This document shows, piece by piece, positions 9,141 through 17,898 of a DNA stretch of 64,000 nt. Position 1 is the stretch's first letter, and each line of letters opens with the position of its first letter. The DNA is taken from assembly GCA_018711655.1 (NCBI GenBank), contig DVIA01000072.1:1-64000 (forward strand), in the 5' to 3' direction. Made by a program: the position numbers and the translations under genes. A model generated the notes under the pieces. It worked only from the letters and a program-made list of their open reading frames with translations, ran no database searches and was not told the DNA's origin. This stretch comes from Candidatus Pullichristensenella avicola (GTDB lineage: Bacteria; Bacillota; Clostridia; Christensenellales; Aristaeellaceae).

Positions 9141-9180
9141 ATCATGCAAAGCCACAAAATGTCGCCCATTCTGCGCGGTA

Positions 9181-9202
9181 TTCCCACTATATATAGTGGG
9201 AA
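9181..9202. other. Perfect 22-bp palindrome at the lysS 3' end
   Basis: TTCCCACTATA and its exact reverse complement meet at 9191/9192, one base after the lysS stop on the transcribed side. It could act as a short termination hairpin for lysS, although no U-tract follows, or be the scar or recognition site of the island junction. Its AT-rich centre is unlike the chromosome on its right. Confidence 0.5.
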
Positions 9203-9203
9203 A

Positions 9204-10679
9204 TCAGGCCAGCGGCTTCATCGTCGGGAAGAGCAACACGTCGCGAATGGAGGGCGAATCGGTGAGCAGCATCACGAAGCGGTCGAGGCCGAAACCGAGG
9301 CCGCCCGTGGGGGGCAGGCCGTATTCCAGCGAGAGGACGAAGTCCTCGTCCACAGAGGCGTTGGCGCCCTGCGCGCGCTTGGCGGCGACCTGCTTTTCAA
9401 AGCGCTCGCGCTGGTCGATGGGGTCGTTCAGTTCCGAAAAGGCGTTGCCGAACTCGCTGGCGGTGATGAAGTACTCAAAGCGCTCGGTAAACAGCGGGTC
9501 GTCGCTCTTGCGCTTGGCCAGCGGCGAGACCTCGATGGGATAATCGTAGATGAAGGTGGGCTGGATGAGCTTGTCCTCGACGCATTCCTCAAAGAGCAGG
9601 CTGAGGCACTCGCCCTTGGTAAAGCCCGCCTCCGGCTCAAGGCCGGCGGCTTTGCAGGCGGCGCGGGCGGCCGCGTCGTCCGCCCAGCCTTCGTAGTCCA
9701 CGCCCGTGAACTTTTTCACCGCTTCCTTCATGGTCATGCGCGCCCATTCGCCGCCCAGGTGGATGATTTCGCCCTGGTAAGGCACGTCCGTGGTGCCGCA
9801 GACCTTGTTGGCCACAAACTTGTAAAGCTCCTCAATGAAGTCCATCATGCCGTGGTAGTCGGTGTAGGCCTGATACATCTCAACAGAGGTGAACTCGGGG
9901 TTGTGGCGCGTGTCCATGCCTTCGTTGCGGAAGATGCGGCCCACTTCATAGACGCGCTCCAGCCCGCCGACGACGAGGCGCTTTAGGTGCAGTTCCGTCT
10001 CGATGCGCAAATACATGTCGATGTCCAGCGCGTTGTGGTGGGTGACGAAGGGACGGGCCGCCGCGCCGATCTCCAGCGTGCCCAGCACGGGGGTATCGAC
10101 CTCGAGGTAGCCGTGATCGTCCATGAATTCGCGGATGGCCTTGATGATCTGCGAGCGCTTGACGAAGGTATCGCGCACTTCGGGGTTGACGATCATGTCG
10201 AGGTAGCGCTGGCGGTAGCGGGTGTCCATGTCCTTGAGGCCGTGGAACTTCTCCGGCAGGGGATGCAGGCATTTGGTGAGCAGCGTGACCTGCTGCGCGT
10301 GGACGCTGACCTCGCCCATCTTCGTGCGGAAAACGACGCCCTTGACGCCCACGACGTCGCCCAGGTCAAAGTCCTTGAACTGTTTGTAGGCTTCCTCGCC
10401 GACGTCGTCGCGGCGGACGTAGATCTGGATCTGCCCATCGCGATCGAGCACATGGGCGAAACTGGCCTTGCCCATCACACGGCGCGACATCATGCGGCCG
10501 GCGATGGAGACGGTCTGGCCGTCCAGCGCCTCGAAGTTTTCCAAAATTTCCCTGGAGCGATGGGTCTGGTCGTAGCGGGTGAGGCGATAGGGGTCGCGGC
10601 CCTCGGCCTGCAAAGCGCGCAGCTTTTCCAGGCGGATGCGGTTCTGTTCGGATACTTCCTGGCGAAGTTCCTCGGCCAT
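9204..10679 (-). CDS. lysS: Lysyl-tRNA synthetase, class II
   Basis: The 491-aa enzyme charges tRNA-Lys with lysine in an ATP-dependent reaction. The N-terminal OB-fold anticodon-binding domain occupies about residues 50-150. Class II motif 2 (FRNEGMDTRHNPEFTSVEMY) and motif 3 (GLGFGLDRFVML) are both intact. Length is normal for the family. GAGGAGG precedes the ATG by 9 nt. It lies downstream of greA on the same strand with a gap of about 100 bp that shows no clear terminator, so the two are probably one operon, an arrangement common in Firmicutes. The mobile island ends right beside its 3' end. Confidence 0.97.
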   Translation of the reverse strand: MAEELRQEVSEQNRIRLEKLRALQAEGRDPYRLTRYDQTHRSREILENFEALDGQTVSIAGRMMSRRVMGKASFAHVLDRDGQIQIYVRRDDVGEEAYKQFKDFDLGDVVGVKGVVFRTKMGEVSVHAQQVTLLTKCLHPLPEKFHGLKDMDTRYRQRYLDMIVNPEVRDTFVKRSQIIKAIREFMDDHGYLEVDTPVLGTLEIGAAARPFVTHHNALDIDMYLRIETELHLKRLVVGGLERVYEVGRIFRNEGMDTRHNPEFTSVEMYQAYTDYHGMMDFIEELYKFVANKVCGTTDVPYQGEIIHLGGEWARMTMKEAVKKFTGVDYEGWADDAAARAACKAAGLEPEAGFTKGECLSLLFEECVEDKLIQPTFIYDYPIEVSPLAKRKSDDPLFTERFEYFITASEFGNAFSELNDPIDQRERFEKQVAAKRAQGANASVDEDFVLSLEYGLPPTGGLGFGLDRFVMLLTDSPSIRDVLLFPTMKPLA

Positions 10680-10780
10680 GGGGAAATTCCTCCTCGTTCT
10701 GTAGACGGGCCGGGCGCCCGGAACTTGCGCGTTCGGACGCCCGGAAAGGGAAGCGCGGCGCGGATGCTTTGCGGCGCGCG

Positions 10781-11263
10781 TCAGCGGCGGGTGATCTCCA
10801 GCACTTTCAGTTTGAGCGCGCCGCCGGGCGTCTGCGCCTCAACGACGTCGCCCACATGCGCGCCGATCAGCGCTTTGCCGATGGGCGATTCGCCGGAAAT
10901 ATAGAGCTTGGCCGGGTCGGCCTCGGTAAAGCCCACCAGCGTGTAGGTATCCTCTTCGTCGTATTCCATGTCGTAGACTTTGACCGCATGGCCGATGGCC
11001 ACGGTGTCGGTGGAAAGCTTGCTGTCATCGACGAATACGGCGGTTTTGAGCGTGTTTTCCACTTCCGCAAGGCGGCCGTAGATGCGCGCCTCGTTGTTTT
11101 TGGCCTCGTCGTATTCGGCGTTTTCGCTCAAATCGCCGTGGCCGCGGGCGATCTTGATCTCCTCGGCCACATCCAGCTTGGCCTGGCGCAGTTCTTCCAA
11201 CTCTTTTTCCAGGTTGAGCTTGTCGGTCATCGTCAGCACGCGCTGCTCGACTTCATTGGACAT
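10781..11263 (-). CDS. greA: Transcription elongation factor GreA
   Basis: The 160-aa protein rescues backtracked RNA polymerase by stimulating transcript cleavage. The N-terminal coiled coil (LEKELEELRQAKLDVAEEIKIA) leads to the tip DLSENAEYDEAK that carries the acidic residues entering the secondary channel. The C-terminal FKBP-like domain includes ISGESPIGKALIG. The ATG at 11263 with GGGAGGG 7 nt upstream is preferred over an open extension to 11314. A consensus promoter lies about 90 bp upstream. It probably leads an operon with lysS. Confidence 0.96.
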   Translation of the reverse strand: MSNEVEQRVLTMTDKLNLEKELEELRQAKLDVAEEIKIARGHGDLSENAEYDEAKNNEARIYGRLAEVENTLKTAVFVDDSKLSTDTVAIGHAVKVYDMEYDEEDTYTLVGFTEADPAKLYISGESPIGKALIGAHVGDVVEAQTPGGALKLKVLEITRR

Positions 11264-11311
11264 GTCAAAAACCCTCCCGGTTTCAATAGTCACAAAAATA
11301 GCCGAAACTGA

Positions 11312-11341
11312 CACTGCGGCGGCGCCACAGTGCCTGTTTCA
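11312..11341 (-). other. Inverted repeat in the greA 5' leader
   Basis: CACTG/CAGTG and the flanking GAAAC/GTTTC can form one long interrupted stem in the leader RNA between the promoter and the start codon. No U-tract follows, so it is not a simple terminator. It may be a leader structure or a protein-binding operator. Confidence 0.35.
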
Positions 11342-11350
11342 GTCCCTTCA

Positions 11351-11379
11351 ATTATATACCGAAACGGGGCTTTTGTCAA
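11351..11379 (-). promoter_or_regulatory. Sigma-A promoter of greA-lysS
   Basis: On the minus strand TTGACA (11374-11379) and TATAAT (11351-11356) are separated by exactly 17 bp. Both hexamers match the consensus fully, as expected for a housekeeping operon. Confidence 0.85.
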
Positions 11380-11380
11380 G

Positions 11381-11680
11381 CGCGCGGCGATTGCGGAAAG
11401 GGGCGGCGCATAAAATGCCTGCGCCGGGGAGGGGGCGGCGCTTCGCTCGCCGGCGAGTTTGATGGGCGGTTTCCCAAAACGCCTGCGCAGGGGCGGCGCG
11501 GGGGGAGCCGAGGGGGCGCGGCGTGTTGTTTGTCGCCAGCAGGACTGTCCGCCGCGTTTGGGGCGCTTCGCTAGCCCGCCGTGCGCCGCGTTTGGGCAGG
11601 GGCGCTTCGTCGCCGGAGCGATGGGCTGGCAGCCCAGCCGGGAAGCGCCGCGCCCTGTCCGCATGCGGGAGGGATGCAAA
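11381..11680. other. GC-rich intergenic stretch without a recognisable gene
   Basis: About 300 bp between the greA promoter and the terminator of the sugar ABC operon. Several frames are open only because stop codons are rare at this GC content. I see no ribosome-binding site with a plausible frame, no RNA gene and no long repeat. Confidence 0.6.
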
Positions 11681-11710
11681 AAAACGGACGGGGATAGCCC
11701 CGCCCGTTTT
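11681..11710 (-). terminator. Intrinsic terminator of the sugar ABC operon
   Basis: The minus strand forms a 13-bp stem with one mismatch (AAAACGGGCGGGG / CCCCGTCCGTTTT) around a 4-nt loop and runs into seven T residues. It starts 13 bp after the binding-protein stop codon. Confidence 0.85.
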
Positions 11711-11723
11711 CGCCCTGTCAGGC

Positions 11724-12704
11724 TTATCCGCCGATTACCTCCTGATAATCGTCGGCCGTGGCGATCTGCACGCCGGTGTTGATGAACAGCGCGCCGATGG
11801 TGTCGTCAAATTCGGCTTCGACTTCTTCGCCCTTGATGAGGCTGACCAGGGTTTCCACGCACTGATAGCCCATGTTGTAGAAGTTCTGGCCAACGGCGAC
11901 GTCGATCACGCCCGCCTCGAAGAAGGCCGGGGTGGTGTCCGGGAAGATGTCCATGGTGACGACCTTGTGGTTCGGGTCGGCGAGTTTCCACTCGGTGGTG
12001 TTGGGCAGAGCGGTCACGTCCACGGTGAAGGGCCAGCCGCCGGCCATGAACCAGGCGTCGAACTCATCGGCGTTGGCGCGGCTGTAGGCCTCCAGGCCCT
12101 CGATGGCTTCGTCTACGTTGTCGTTGCAGGCGAAGGTGTAGACAGTGTGGATGTTGGTATCGGCGATGGCGTCCTCAAAGCCGCGGATGCGGGCCTCGAT
12201 ATCGTCCGCGCCGGGGATGCCGGCGAGGATGGCCACGCGCACTTCTTCCATACCGGAATCCGCGTACAGGTCGATCATGTATTCGCCGCAGGTATAGCCG
12301 GCCTTGTAGTTTTCAGTGCCGATGTAGTATTCGCGGTTGGAGTTGGGGGAGTCCACGTCGTAGCAGACAACCTGGATGCCCGCCTCCAGCGCGGCGTTGA
12401 TGGAAGCCATCAGCGCGTCGCCGGTGGTGCAGGAAATGGCGATGCCGTCCACGTCGCCGCGGGAGATGAGGTTGAGCATGATCTCATTCTGCAGCTCGGC
12501 CTCCGCGCGCAGCGGCGTCTGCCATTCCACGTTCACGCCCAGGTCGGCGCCGGCCTGGTTCATGCCCTCTTCCGCGGGCAGGAACACCACGTTGCCAAGC
12601 TGCTGGCCGATCATGACGATGGTGATGTCTTCTTCCTCGGCCAGGGCGGCGCTGAACGAAAGCGCCAACAGAACGACCAGGAGAATGCTGAGGAGTTTCT
12701 TCAT
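11724..12704 (-). CDS. Sugar ABC transporter substrate-binding protein
   Basis: This 326-aa periplasmic-binding-protein-like component (type 1, RbsB/LacI fold) would deliver a sugar or related ligand to the permease and ATPase encoded upstream. Residues 1-22 form a signal peptide ending SAALA-E. There is no lipobox cysteine, so it is probably not a lipoprotein. The fold is shown by the N-terminal ITIVMIGQQLGN strand, DGIAISCTTGDAL, the hinge region VVCYDVDSPNS and GTENYKAGYTCGEYM. AGGAGGG lies 9 nt before the ATG. It is last in a three-gene operon (ATPase, permease, binding protein) and is directly followed by a strong terminator. The ligand cannot be told from sequence. Confidence 0.9.
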   Translation of the reverse strand: MKKLLSILLVVLLALSFSAALAEEEDITIVMIGQQLGNVVFLPAEEGMNQAGADLGVNVEWQTPLRAEAELQNEIMLNLISRGDVDGIAISCTTGDALMASINAALEAGIQVVCYDVDSPNSNREYYIGTENYKAGYTCGEYMIDLYADSGMEEVRVAILAGIPGADDIEARIRGFEDAIADTNIHTVYTFACNDNVDEAIEGLEAYSRANADEFDAWFMAGGWPFTVDVTALPNTTEWKLADPNHKVVTMDIFPDTTPAFFEAGVIDVAVGQNFYNMGYQCVETLVSLIKGEEVEAEFDDTIGALFINTGVQIATADDYQEVIGG

Positions 12705-12757
12705 GTTTGGATACCCTCCTGTTTGATATTTTTCCGGCGCATGCCGGTAAGGGACGC

Positions 12758-13717
12758 TTATTGACGGGATTTGCGAATCTGGTCGATGGATACGGCGACG
12801 ATGATGACCGTGCCGATGATCAGCGTCTGGAAGTAGCTGTCCACGCTCAAAAGCACGAGCGCGTTGCGCAGAACGCCGATGATGGCCGCGCCGATGACCG
12901 TGCCGATGACCGTGCCCTCGCCGCCGGAGAGCGACGCGCCGCCAATGACCACCGAGGCGATGGCGTCCATTTCAAAGCCGGTGCCGGCGGTGGGCTGCGA
13001 CACGCCCAGCTTGGAGGCGTTCATGATGCCGGCGAAGCCCGCCGTAATGCCGCTGAGCAGGAAGCAGAGGATCTTCAGCCGGTTGGTGTTGATGCCGGAG
13101 ATGCGCGTCGCTTCCTCGTTGCCGCCCATGGCGAAGATGCGGCGGCCCGTGGTCGTTTTGTTGCGGAAAATGGCGAACAGCAGAATGATGATCGCCATGG
13201 CGTAAATGGCGATGGGCACGCCGAACAGGTATTCCTGGCCGATCCAGAGGAAGTCCTCGCCCAGGCCGGAAATGGGGTAGCCGCGGGTGGTGATGTAGCA
13301 GATGCCGCGGAAGATCTGCTGCGTGCCCAGGGTGGCGATGTAGGCCGGCAGTTTGCAGTAGACCACCAGCAGGCCGTTGAACACGCCGCAGGCGCCGCCG
13401 GCCAGGAAGCCCAGCAGCATCGCCCAGATGGTGGGAATGCCGCCCTTGATCGACAGAGCCGCCACGACGCCCGCCAGGCCGTAGATGGCGCAGATGGAAA
13501 TGTCGATGCCGCCGATCATAATGACCATCGACACGCCCAGGCCGGCAATGGCGTAGGCCGAGAAGGCGCGCGCCGTGTTCATCAGGTTGGTAAAGTCCAT
13601 AAACGCCGGTTTGACGATGGCCAGCGCCACGCACATGATGACGAAAATGAGCAATATCGTCCATGTGGAGGCGTTGGAGCCGCTGAAAATCTTAATACGC
13701 CGCTTTGTATCCTGCAT
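12758..13717 (-). CDS. Sugar ABC transporter permease (RbsC type)
   Basis: The 319-aa integral membrane protein has about nine hydrophobic helices and the BPD_transp_2 signature, including GIDISICAIYGLAGVVAA and the cytoplasmic coupling segment GGNEEATRISGINTNRLK. It forms the translocation channel for the sugar importer. It lies between the ATPase gene (15 bp upstream) and the binding-protein gene (53 bp downstream) on the same strand. GGGAGGAAAG precedes the ATG. Only one permease gene is present, as in RbsABC systems where it works as a homodimer. Confidence 0.93.
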   Translation of the reverse strand: MQDTKRRIKIFSGSNASTWTILLIFVIMCVALAIVKPAFMDFTNLMNTARAFSAYAIAGLGVSMVIMIGGIDISICAIYGLAGVVAALSIKGGIPTIWAMLLGFLAGGACGVFNGLLVVYCKLPAYIATLGTQQIFRGICYITTRGYPISGLGEDFLWIGQEYLFGVPIAIYAMAIIILLFAIFRNKTTTGRRIFAMGGNEEATRISGINTNRLKILCFLLSGITAGFAGIMNASKLGVSQPTAGTGFEMDAIASVVIGGASLSGGEGTVIGTVIGAAIIGVLRNALVLLSVDSYFQTLIIGTVIIVAVSIDQIRKSRQ

Positions 13718-13732
13718 TGCGCTTTCCTCCCT

Positions 13733-15232
13733 TTAGGAAATGGCCATTTTCATGATGATTTCCTGGCTTGCATCCTCGCGTTTGATCTGCCCCTTGAGCC
13801 GGCCTTCATGCATGACGTAGATGCGATCGGACATACCCAGCACCTCGGGCAACTCCGAGGAGATCATGATGATCGCCACGCCCTCCTGGGCCATTTGCGA
13901 CATCAACGCGTGAATCTCCTTTTTCGCGCCTACGTCGATGCCGCGCGTAGGCTCGTCGAGAATGAGGATGGTGGGGTGGGTCGCCATCCATTTGGCGATA
14001 ACCACCTTTTGCTGGTTTCCGCCGGAGAGGTTGAGCACTTTCTGCGCCAGGGAAGGCGTTTTCACCTTCAGCTTCTGCACATACTCTTCCGCCAGCGCCT
14101 TTTCCTGCGCGGGACGGATGAACCAGTTTTTGGAAACGCTTCGCAGCGCCGCCAGCGAGGTGTTTTCCTCCACGCTCATTTTCAGAATCAGCGCCTGTTC
14201 CTTGCGGTCCTCGGGCACGAAGCCCATGCCGCATTTGAGCGCGTCCACCGTATTGCGGATGGAAACCTTTTCGCCGCGCACATAGATATCGCCCGACTCG
14301 CGCCGGTCGATGCCAAACACCGCGCGCATGACCTCGCTGCGCCCCGCGCCGACCAGGCCGGCAAAGCCGACGATCTCGCCCGCGCGCACGGTAAAGCTGA
14401 TATCTTTCAGGAAATTCTTGGTGGAAAGCCCCTTGACCTCCAGCACTGTATCGCCGATGGGGGCCGGTTCCTTGACAAAGAGGTTTTTGACGTCCCGGCC
14501 GACCATGGCGGCGATGATCTCGCCTTCGTTGGTCTGGCTGGTGAGCACCTTGTCCAGCATTTCGCCGTCGCGCATGACGGCGATCTCGTCGGAGATCTCA
14601 AAAATCTCGTTCATGCGGTGGGAAATGTAGACGATGGCCACGCCCTCCGAGCGCAGGCGGCGGATGATGTCCATCAGCGTAGCCGTTTCGGTGTCGGTCA
14701 GCGACGAAGTCGGCTCGTCCATGATGATCAGTTTGGCGTTGTAGGAAAGCGCCTTGGCGACCTCCACCATCTGCTTCTGGGCGGTGGAAAGCATTTTGAC
14801 CTTTGTGCGGGTATCCACCTCCAGGCCCACATGCTGCAGCAGTTTCCGCGCTTTTTCGTGCTGGCGGCGGTGATCCACCAGGCCGTTTTTGCGCATTTCG
14901 CGGCCGACGAAGATGTTTTCCGCAATGTCCATGTTGTTCAGGACGCTCAGTTCCTGGTAAATGATGCTGATGCCCAAGGCGCGCGAGGAAAGCGGCCCGT
15001 CGATCTCCACCGGCTGGCCTTCAATGAAGATATCGCCCGCGTCGCGCTTGTAGATACCTGAAAGAATTTTCATCAGCGTAGACTTTCCCGCGCCATTTTC
15101 GCCAACCAAAGCCAGCACCTTGCCGGCTTCCACCGTCAGGCTGACGTTGTTGAGCGCCTTGACGCCGGGAAAGGTCTTCGTGATCCCCCGCATTTCCAGC
15201 AAGGGGGCATGTTCCTGGACCACCCGCTCCAC
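13733..15232 (-). CDS. Sugar ABC transporter ATPase with two nucleotide-binding domains
   Basis: The roughly 499-aa protein is of the RbsA/MglA type, with two fused ABC domains. The first has Walker A GENGAGKST and Walker B LIIMDEPTSSL. The second has a degenerate Walker A (GLVGAGRSE), LSGGNQQK and LILDEPTRGID, the usual asymmetry in this family. The frame begins with a GTG at 15232, but AAGGAG lies only 1 nt before it; the GTG at codon 4 (15223) has better spacing (10 nt) and may be the true start. It is the first gene of the operon and sits about 60 nt behind a consensus promoter. Confidence 0.93.
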   Translation of the reverse strand: MERVVQEHAPLLEMRGITKTFPGVKALNNVSLTVEAGKVLALVGENGAGKSTLMKILSGIYKRDAGDIFIEGQPVEIDGPLSSRALGISIIYQELSVLNNMDIAENIFVGREMRKNGLVDHRRQHEKARKLLQHVGLEVDTRTKVKMLSTAQKQMVEVAKALSYNAKLIIMDEPTSSLTDTETATLMDIIRRLRSEGVAIVYISHRMNEIFEISDEIAVMRDGEMLDKVLTSQTNEGEIIAAMVGRDVKNLFVKEPAPIGDTVLEVKGLSTKNFLKDISFTVRAGEIVGFAGLVGAGRSEVMRAVFGIDRRESGDIYVRGEKVSIRNTVDALKCGMGFVPEDRKEQALILKMSVEENTSLAALRSVSKNWFIRPAQEKALAEEYVQKLKVKTPSLAQKVLNLSGGNQQKVVIAKWMATHPTILILDEPTRGIDVGAKKEIHALMSQMAQEGVAIIMISSELPEVLGMSDRIYVMHEGRLKGQIKREDASQEIIMKMAIS

Positions 15233-15298
15233 GCTCCTTCAATATGGGATAAGCTCTGTTTCGGGATGAAAGGAGAATTTATTCTGTCACTTTAGGAA

Positions 15299-15327
15299 AT
15301 TATAGCATGCTGAAAAAGATATGTCAA
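15299..15327 (-). promoter_or_regulatory. Promoter of the sugar ABC operon
   Basis: Minus strand TTGACA (15322-15327), 17-bp spacer, TATAAT (15299-15304): a perfect consensus. No adjacent regulator gene is present, so control is unknown. Confidence 0.85.
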
Positions 15328-15711
15328 GCATCATATTCAGCGCGGGTTAAACAAAATCCACTGCGATTTTTCGGGCAACGGGGAAAGAAAAACGCCTCGC
15401 GGCGCAAACAGCCAGGGGCGATGCGCCCTTCGGAGATGGCGCGCAGGAGGCGCCATCGCGGCCGGAAACGGCGGACGACCGCAGAAGCCGCGCAAAGGCG
15501 AACCGCTGCGGGCGGAAGGCGCTTTGCTGGCAACTGCAGATCGCGGGCGCCGACGATTTTCGCCGCAGAGGAACGTCTGCGTTTTCGAAGGCGCGCGCCG
15601 CCGCTCAATCGACCGACGCCAGTTTCGCCGCGACGCGAGCGCTGACCAGAAGGCGATGAGCCGCGCCTGCGTCGGAAAGCTCCGCGCCCTCCAGCGCCGC
15701 CGGCGGCCATG
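15328..15711. other. GC-rich intergenic stretch, no gene seen
   Basis: About 380 bp between the sugar ABC promoter and the Zn/Cd operon terminator. It contains a perfect 8-bp hairpin (GATGGCGC/GCGCCATC near 15436-15460) without a U-tract. Frames here are open from base composition only. Confidence 0.55.
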
Positions 15712-15742
15712 CAAAAGCGGCGAGGCAACCGCCCCGCCGCTC
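15712..15742 (-). terminator. Intrinsic terminator of the Zn/Cd efflux operon
   Basis: The minus-strand stem AGCGGCGGGGC pairs with GCCTCGCCGCT (one mismatch) around a GGTT loop and ends in TTTT, about 10 bp after the ATPase stop codon. Confidence 0.7.
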
Positions 15743-15752
15743 GATCCTTTTT

Positions 15753-17600
15753 CTACGCGTCCTTCGGCGCGCGCAGCGCCCGCATGGCGTTCAAAATGGC
15801 GATTACGGAGACGCCTACGTCGGCGAACACCGCCTCCCACATGTTGGCCACGCCGAACGCGCCCAGCGCCATCACCAGGAGCTTTACCGCCAGCGCGAAG
15901 ATCACGTTCTGCCGCACGATGGCGCGCGTCTTGCGGGCGATGCGGATGGCGTCGGCCAATTTGGAGGGTTTGTCGTCCATGAACACCACGTCGGCGGCCT
16001 CGATGGCCGCGTCCGAGCCCATGCCGCCCATGGCCACGCCCACGTCGGCGCGGGAGAGCACCGGCGCGTCGTTGATGCCGTCGCCGACGAACACCAGCGC
16101 GCCCTTGTCGCTCTTTTCGCGCAAAAGCGCCTCCACGCGCTCTACCTTGCCGGCGGGCAACAGCTGCGCGTGCACCTCGTCCAGCCCCAGCTGCGCGCCC
16201 ACGCGCTCGCCCACGGCCTGCGCGTCGCCCGTGAGCATCACGGTTTTTTTCACGCCCAGTTCCTTCAGTTTGCCAATGGCCTCCGCCGCGTCGGGCTTCA
16301 CTTCGTCGGAGATGACCAGGTGCCCGGCGTAGAGGCCGTCTACCTCCACATGCACCGTCGTGCCCACATGGTGGCAGGGGTGCCACTTTGCGCCCAGTTC
16401 GTCCATGAATTTGGAATTGCCCACGCACACCGTGCGCCCGTCGATCACGGCGCGCACGCCGCGCCCGGCCAGCTCCTCCACCGCGCCGACGCGGCTCTGG
16501 TCGATCTCCTCGCCGTAGGCCTCGCGGATGGAGCGGGAGATGGGATGGTCGGAATAGCTCTCCGCGTACGCCGCCAGTTCGAGAAGCTCCGCTTCGGAAA
16601 TTTTGTCGGGATGGATGGCCGTGACGTTGAACACGCCCTTGGTCAGCGTGCCGGTTTTGTCAAAGACGACGATCTCCGCCTGCGAAAGCGTTTCCAGATA
16701 GCTGCCGCCCTTGACGAGAATGCCGTCGCGCGAAGCCCCGCCGATGCCGCCGAAGAAACTCAGCGGCACGGAGATGACCAGCGCGCAGGGGCAGGAGACG
16801 ACCAGGAAGATGAGCGCCCGCGTCCACTGGCTCCAGTCGCCGCTGACCAGCGAGGGCACCACCGCCAGCAGCACCGCGGCAACGACCACGCAGGGCGTGT
16901 ACACGCGGGCGAATTTGGTGATGAAATTCTCGGCGCGCGCTTTTTTGGCGCCGGCGTTCTCCACCAGGTCGAGGATTTTGGAAACGGTCGATTCGCCGAA
17001 CGCCTTCGTCACCCGCACGCGCAAAAGCCCGCCTTGGTTGACGCAGCCGCTGACGACGTCGTCGCCCTCGCCCACGTCGCGGGGCAGGCTTTCGCCCGTC
17101 AGCGCCGCGGTGTCCAGCGTCGAGCGCCCTTCCAGCACCACGCCGTCCAGCGGCACGCGCTCGCCGGGTTTGACGACGATGACGTCGCCCACGTTGACCT
17201 CCTCAGGATCGACCTTCTCCGTCCTGCCGTCGCGCTCCAGATTGGCGTAGTCCGGCCGTATCTCCATCAACTGGGAGATGGACTGTCGCGACCGCCCCAC
17301 CGCATAGGACTGGAACAGTTCGCCCACCTGATAAAACAGCATTACAAATACCGCTTCCGGGTATTCGCCGGTGGCGAAGGCGCCCACCGTGGCCAGCGCC
17401 ATGAGGAAGTTTTCGTCGAACACCTGCCCGTGGGCGATGTTGCGCGCCGCCTTCCACAAAACGTCCCAGCCGATCACGGCGTAGGGCACGAGGAAGGAAA
17501 GCAGCCGCCATACCCCTTTAAGCGGCGAAAGCGCGCAGGCGATGAGCAGCGCCGCGCTGATAAGTATCCGTGCAAGCATCTTCTTGTGTTTCCGGCTCAT
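15753..17600 (-). CDS. P1B-type heavy-metal ATPase, Zn/Cd/Pb class
   Basis: The 615-aa ATP-driven pump exports divalent metal ions. Seen motifs are TGES (168-171), the metal-binding CPC in a membrane helix (270-272), the phosphorylated DKTGT (314-318), SDHP (the HP locus) and GDGINDAP near the C-terminus. The CPC sequence context (SCPCALVISVP) and the missing Cu-type MTCAAC domain place it with CadA/ZntA. No N-terminal metal-binding domain is present; instead a separate HMA protein is encoded 45 bp upstream. With the ArsR-type repressor it forms a compact three-gene operon. AGGAGG precedes the ATG by 8 nt. Confidence 0.93.
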   Translation of the reverse strand: MSRKHKKMLARILISAALLIACALSPLKGVWRLLSFLVPYAVIGWDVLWKAARNIAHGQVFDENFLMALATVGAFATGEYPEAVFVMLFYQVGELFQSYAVGRSRQSISQLMEIRPDYANLERDGRTEKVDPEEVNVGDVIVVKPGERVPLDGVVLEGRSTLDTAALTGESLPRDVGEGDDVVSGCVNQGGLLRVRVTKAFGESTVSKILDLVENAGAKKARAENFITKFARVYTPCVVVAAVLLAVVPSLVSGDWSQWTRALIFLVVSCPCALVISVPLSFFGGIGGASRDGILVKGGSYLETLSQAEIVVFDKTGTLTKGVFNVTAIHPDKISEAELLELAAYAESYSDHPISRSIREAYGEEIDQSRVGAVEELAGRGVRAVIDGRTVCVGNSKFMDELGAKWHPCHHVGTTVHVEVDGLYAGHLVISDEVKPDAAEAIGKLKELGVKKTVMLTGDAQAVGERVGAQLGLDEVHAQLLPAGKVERVEALLREKSDKGALVFVGDGINDAPVLSRADVGVAMGGMGSDAAIEAADVVFMDDKPSKLADAIRIARKTRAIVRQNVIFALAVKLLVMALGAFGVANMWEAVFADVGVSVIAILNAMRALRAPKDA

Positions 17601-17645
17601 GGCTCCGTCCTCCTTCCGCCCGGCGCGTCCTCCCGGGCGCCTCTT

Positions 17646-17864
17646 TTAACGCACGATCTCGCAGTCCGGCTCCACCCTGCGGCAGGCCTTGACCGCCTTT
17701 TCCACGATCTCGTCAAAGCGCGCCTCGTCGGCGACGAGCGTCAATTTCTGCATCATGAAGCTCACCTGCACGTCCTCCACGCCCTCGATTTTGCGAATGG
17801 CGTCCTCCATTTTGCGCGCGCAGTTGGCGCAGTCCAGGTCCCGCAGTTTGAATACCTTTTTCAT
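17646..17864 (-). CDS. Stand-alone HMA metal chaperone
   Basis: This 72-aa ferredoxin-like heavy-metal-associated domain has DCANCARKME, the two-cysteine metal loop (CxxC). DxxC rather than the MxC of copper chaperones is typical for Zn/Cd partners. It probably hands metal to the ATPase encoded just downstream, replacing the N-terminal domain missing there. The ATG at 17864 has GGGAGGG 7 nt upstream and is preferred to the frame's earlier codons. Confidence 0.88.
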   Translation of the reverse strand: MKKVFKLRDLDCANCARKMEDAIRKIEGVEDVQVSFMMQKLTLVADEARFDEIVEKAVKACRRVEPDCEIVR

Positions 17865-17898
17865 CGTCGTTCCCTCCCGCATTTCTTTTGTATGGCCG

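Noticed and set aside
12707..15061. 784-codon open frame on the plus strand opposite the sugar ABC genes
   Set aside because: It is antisense to clear permease and ATPase genes, is rich in His/Asp/Gly from reverse-complemented codons, and has no ribosome-binding site.
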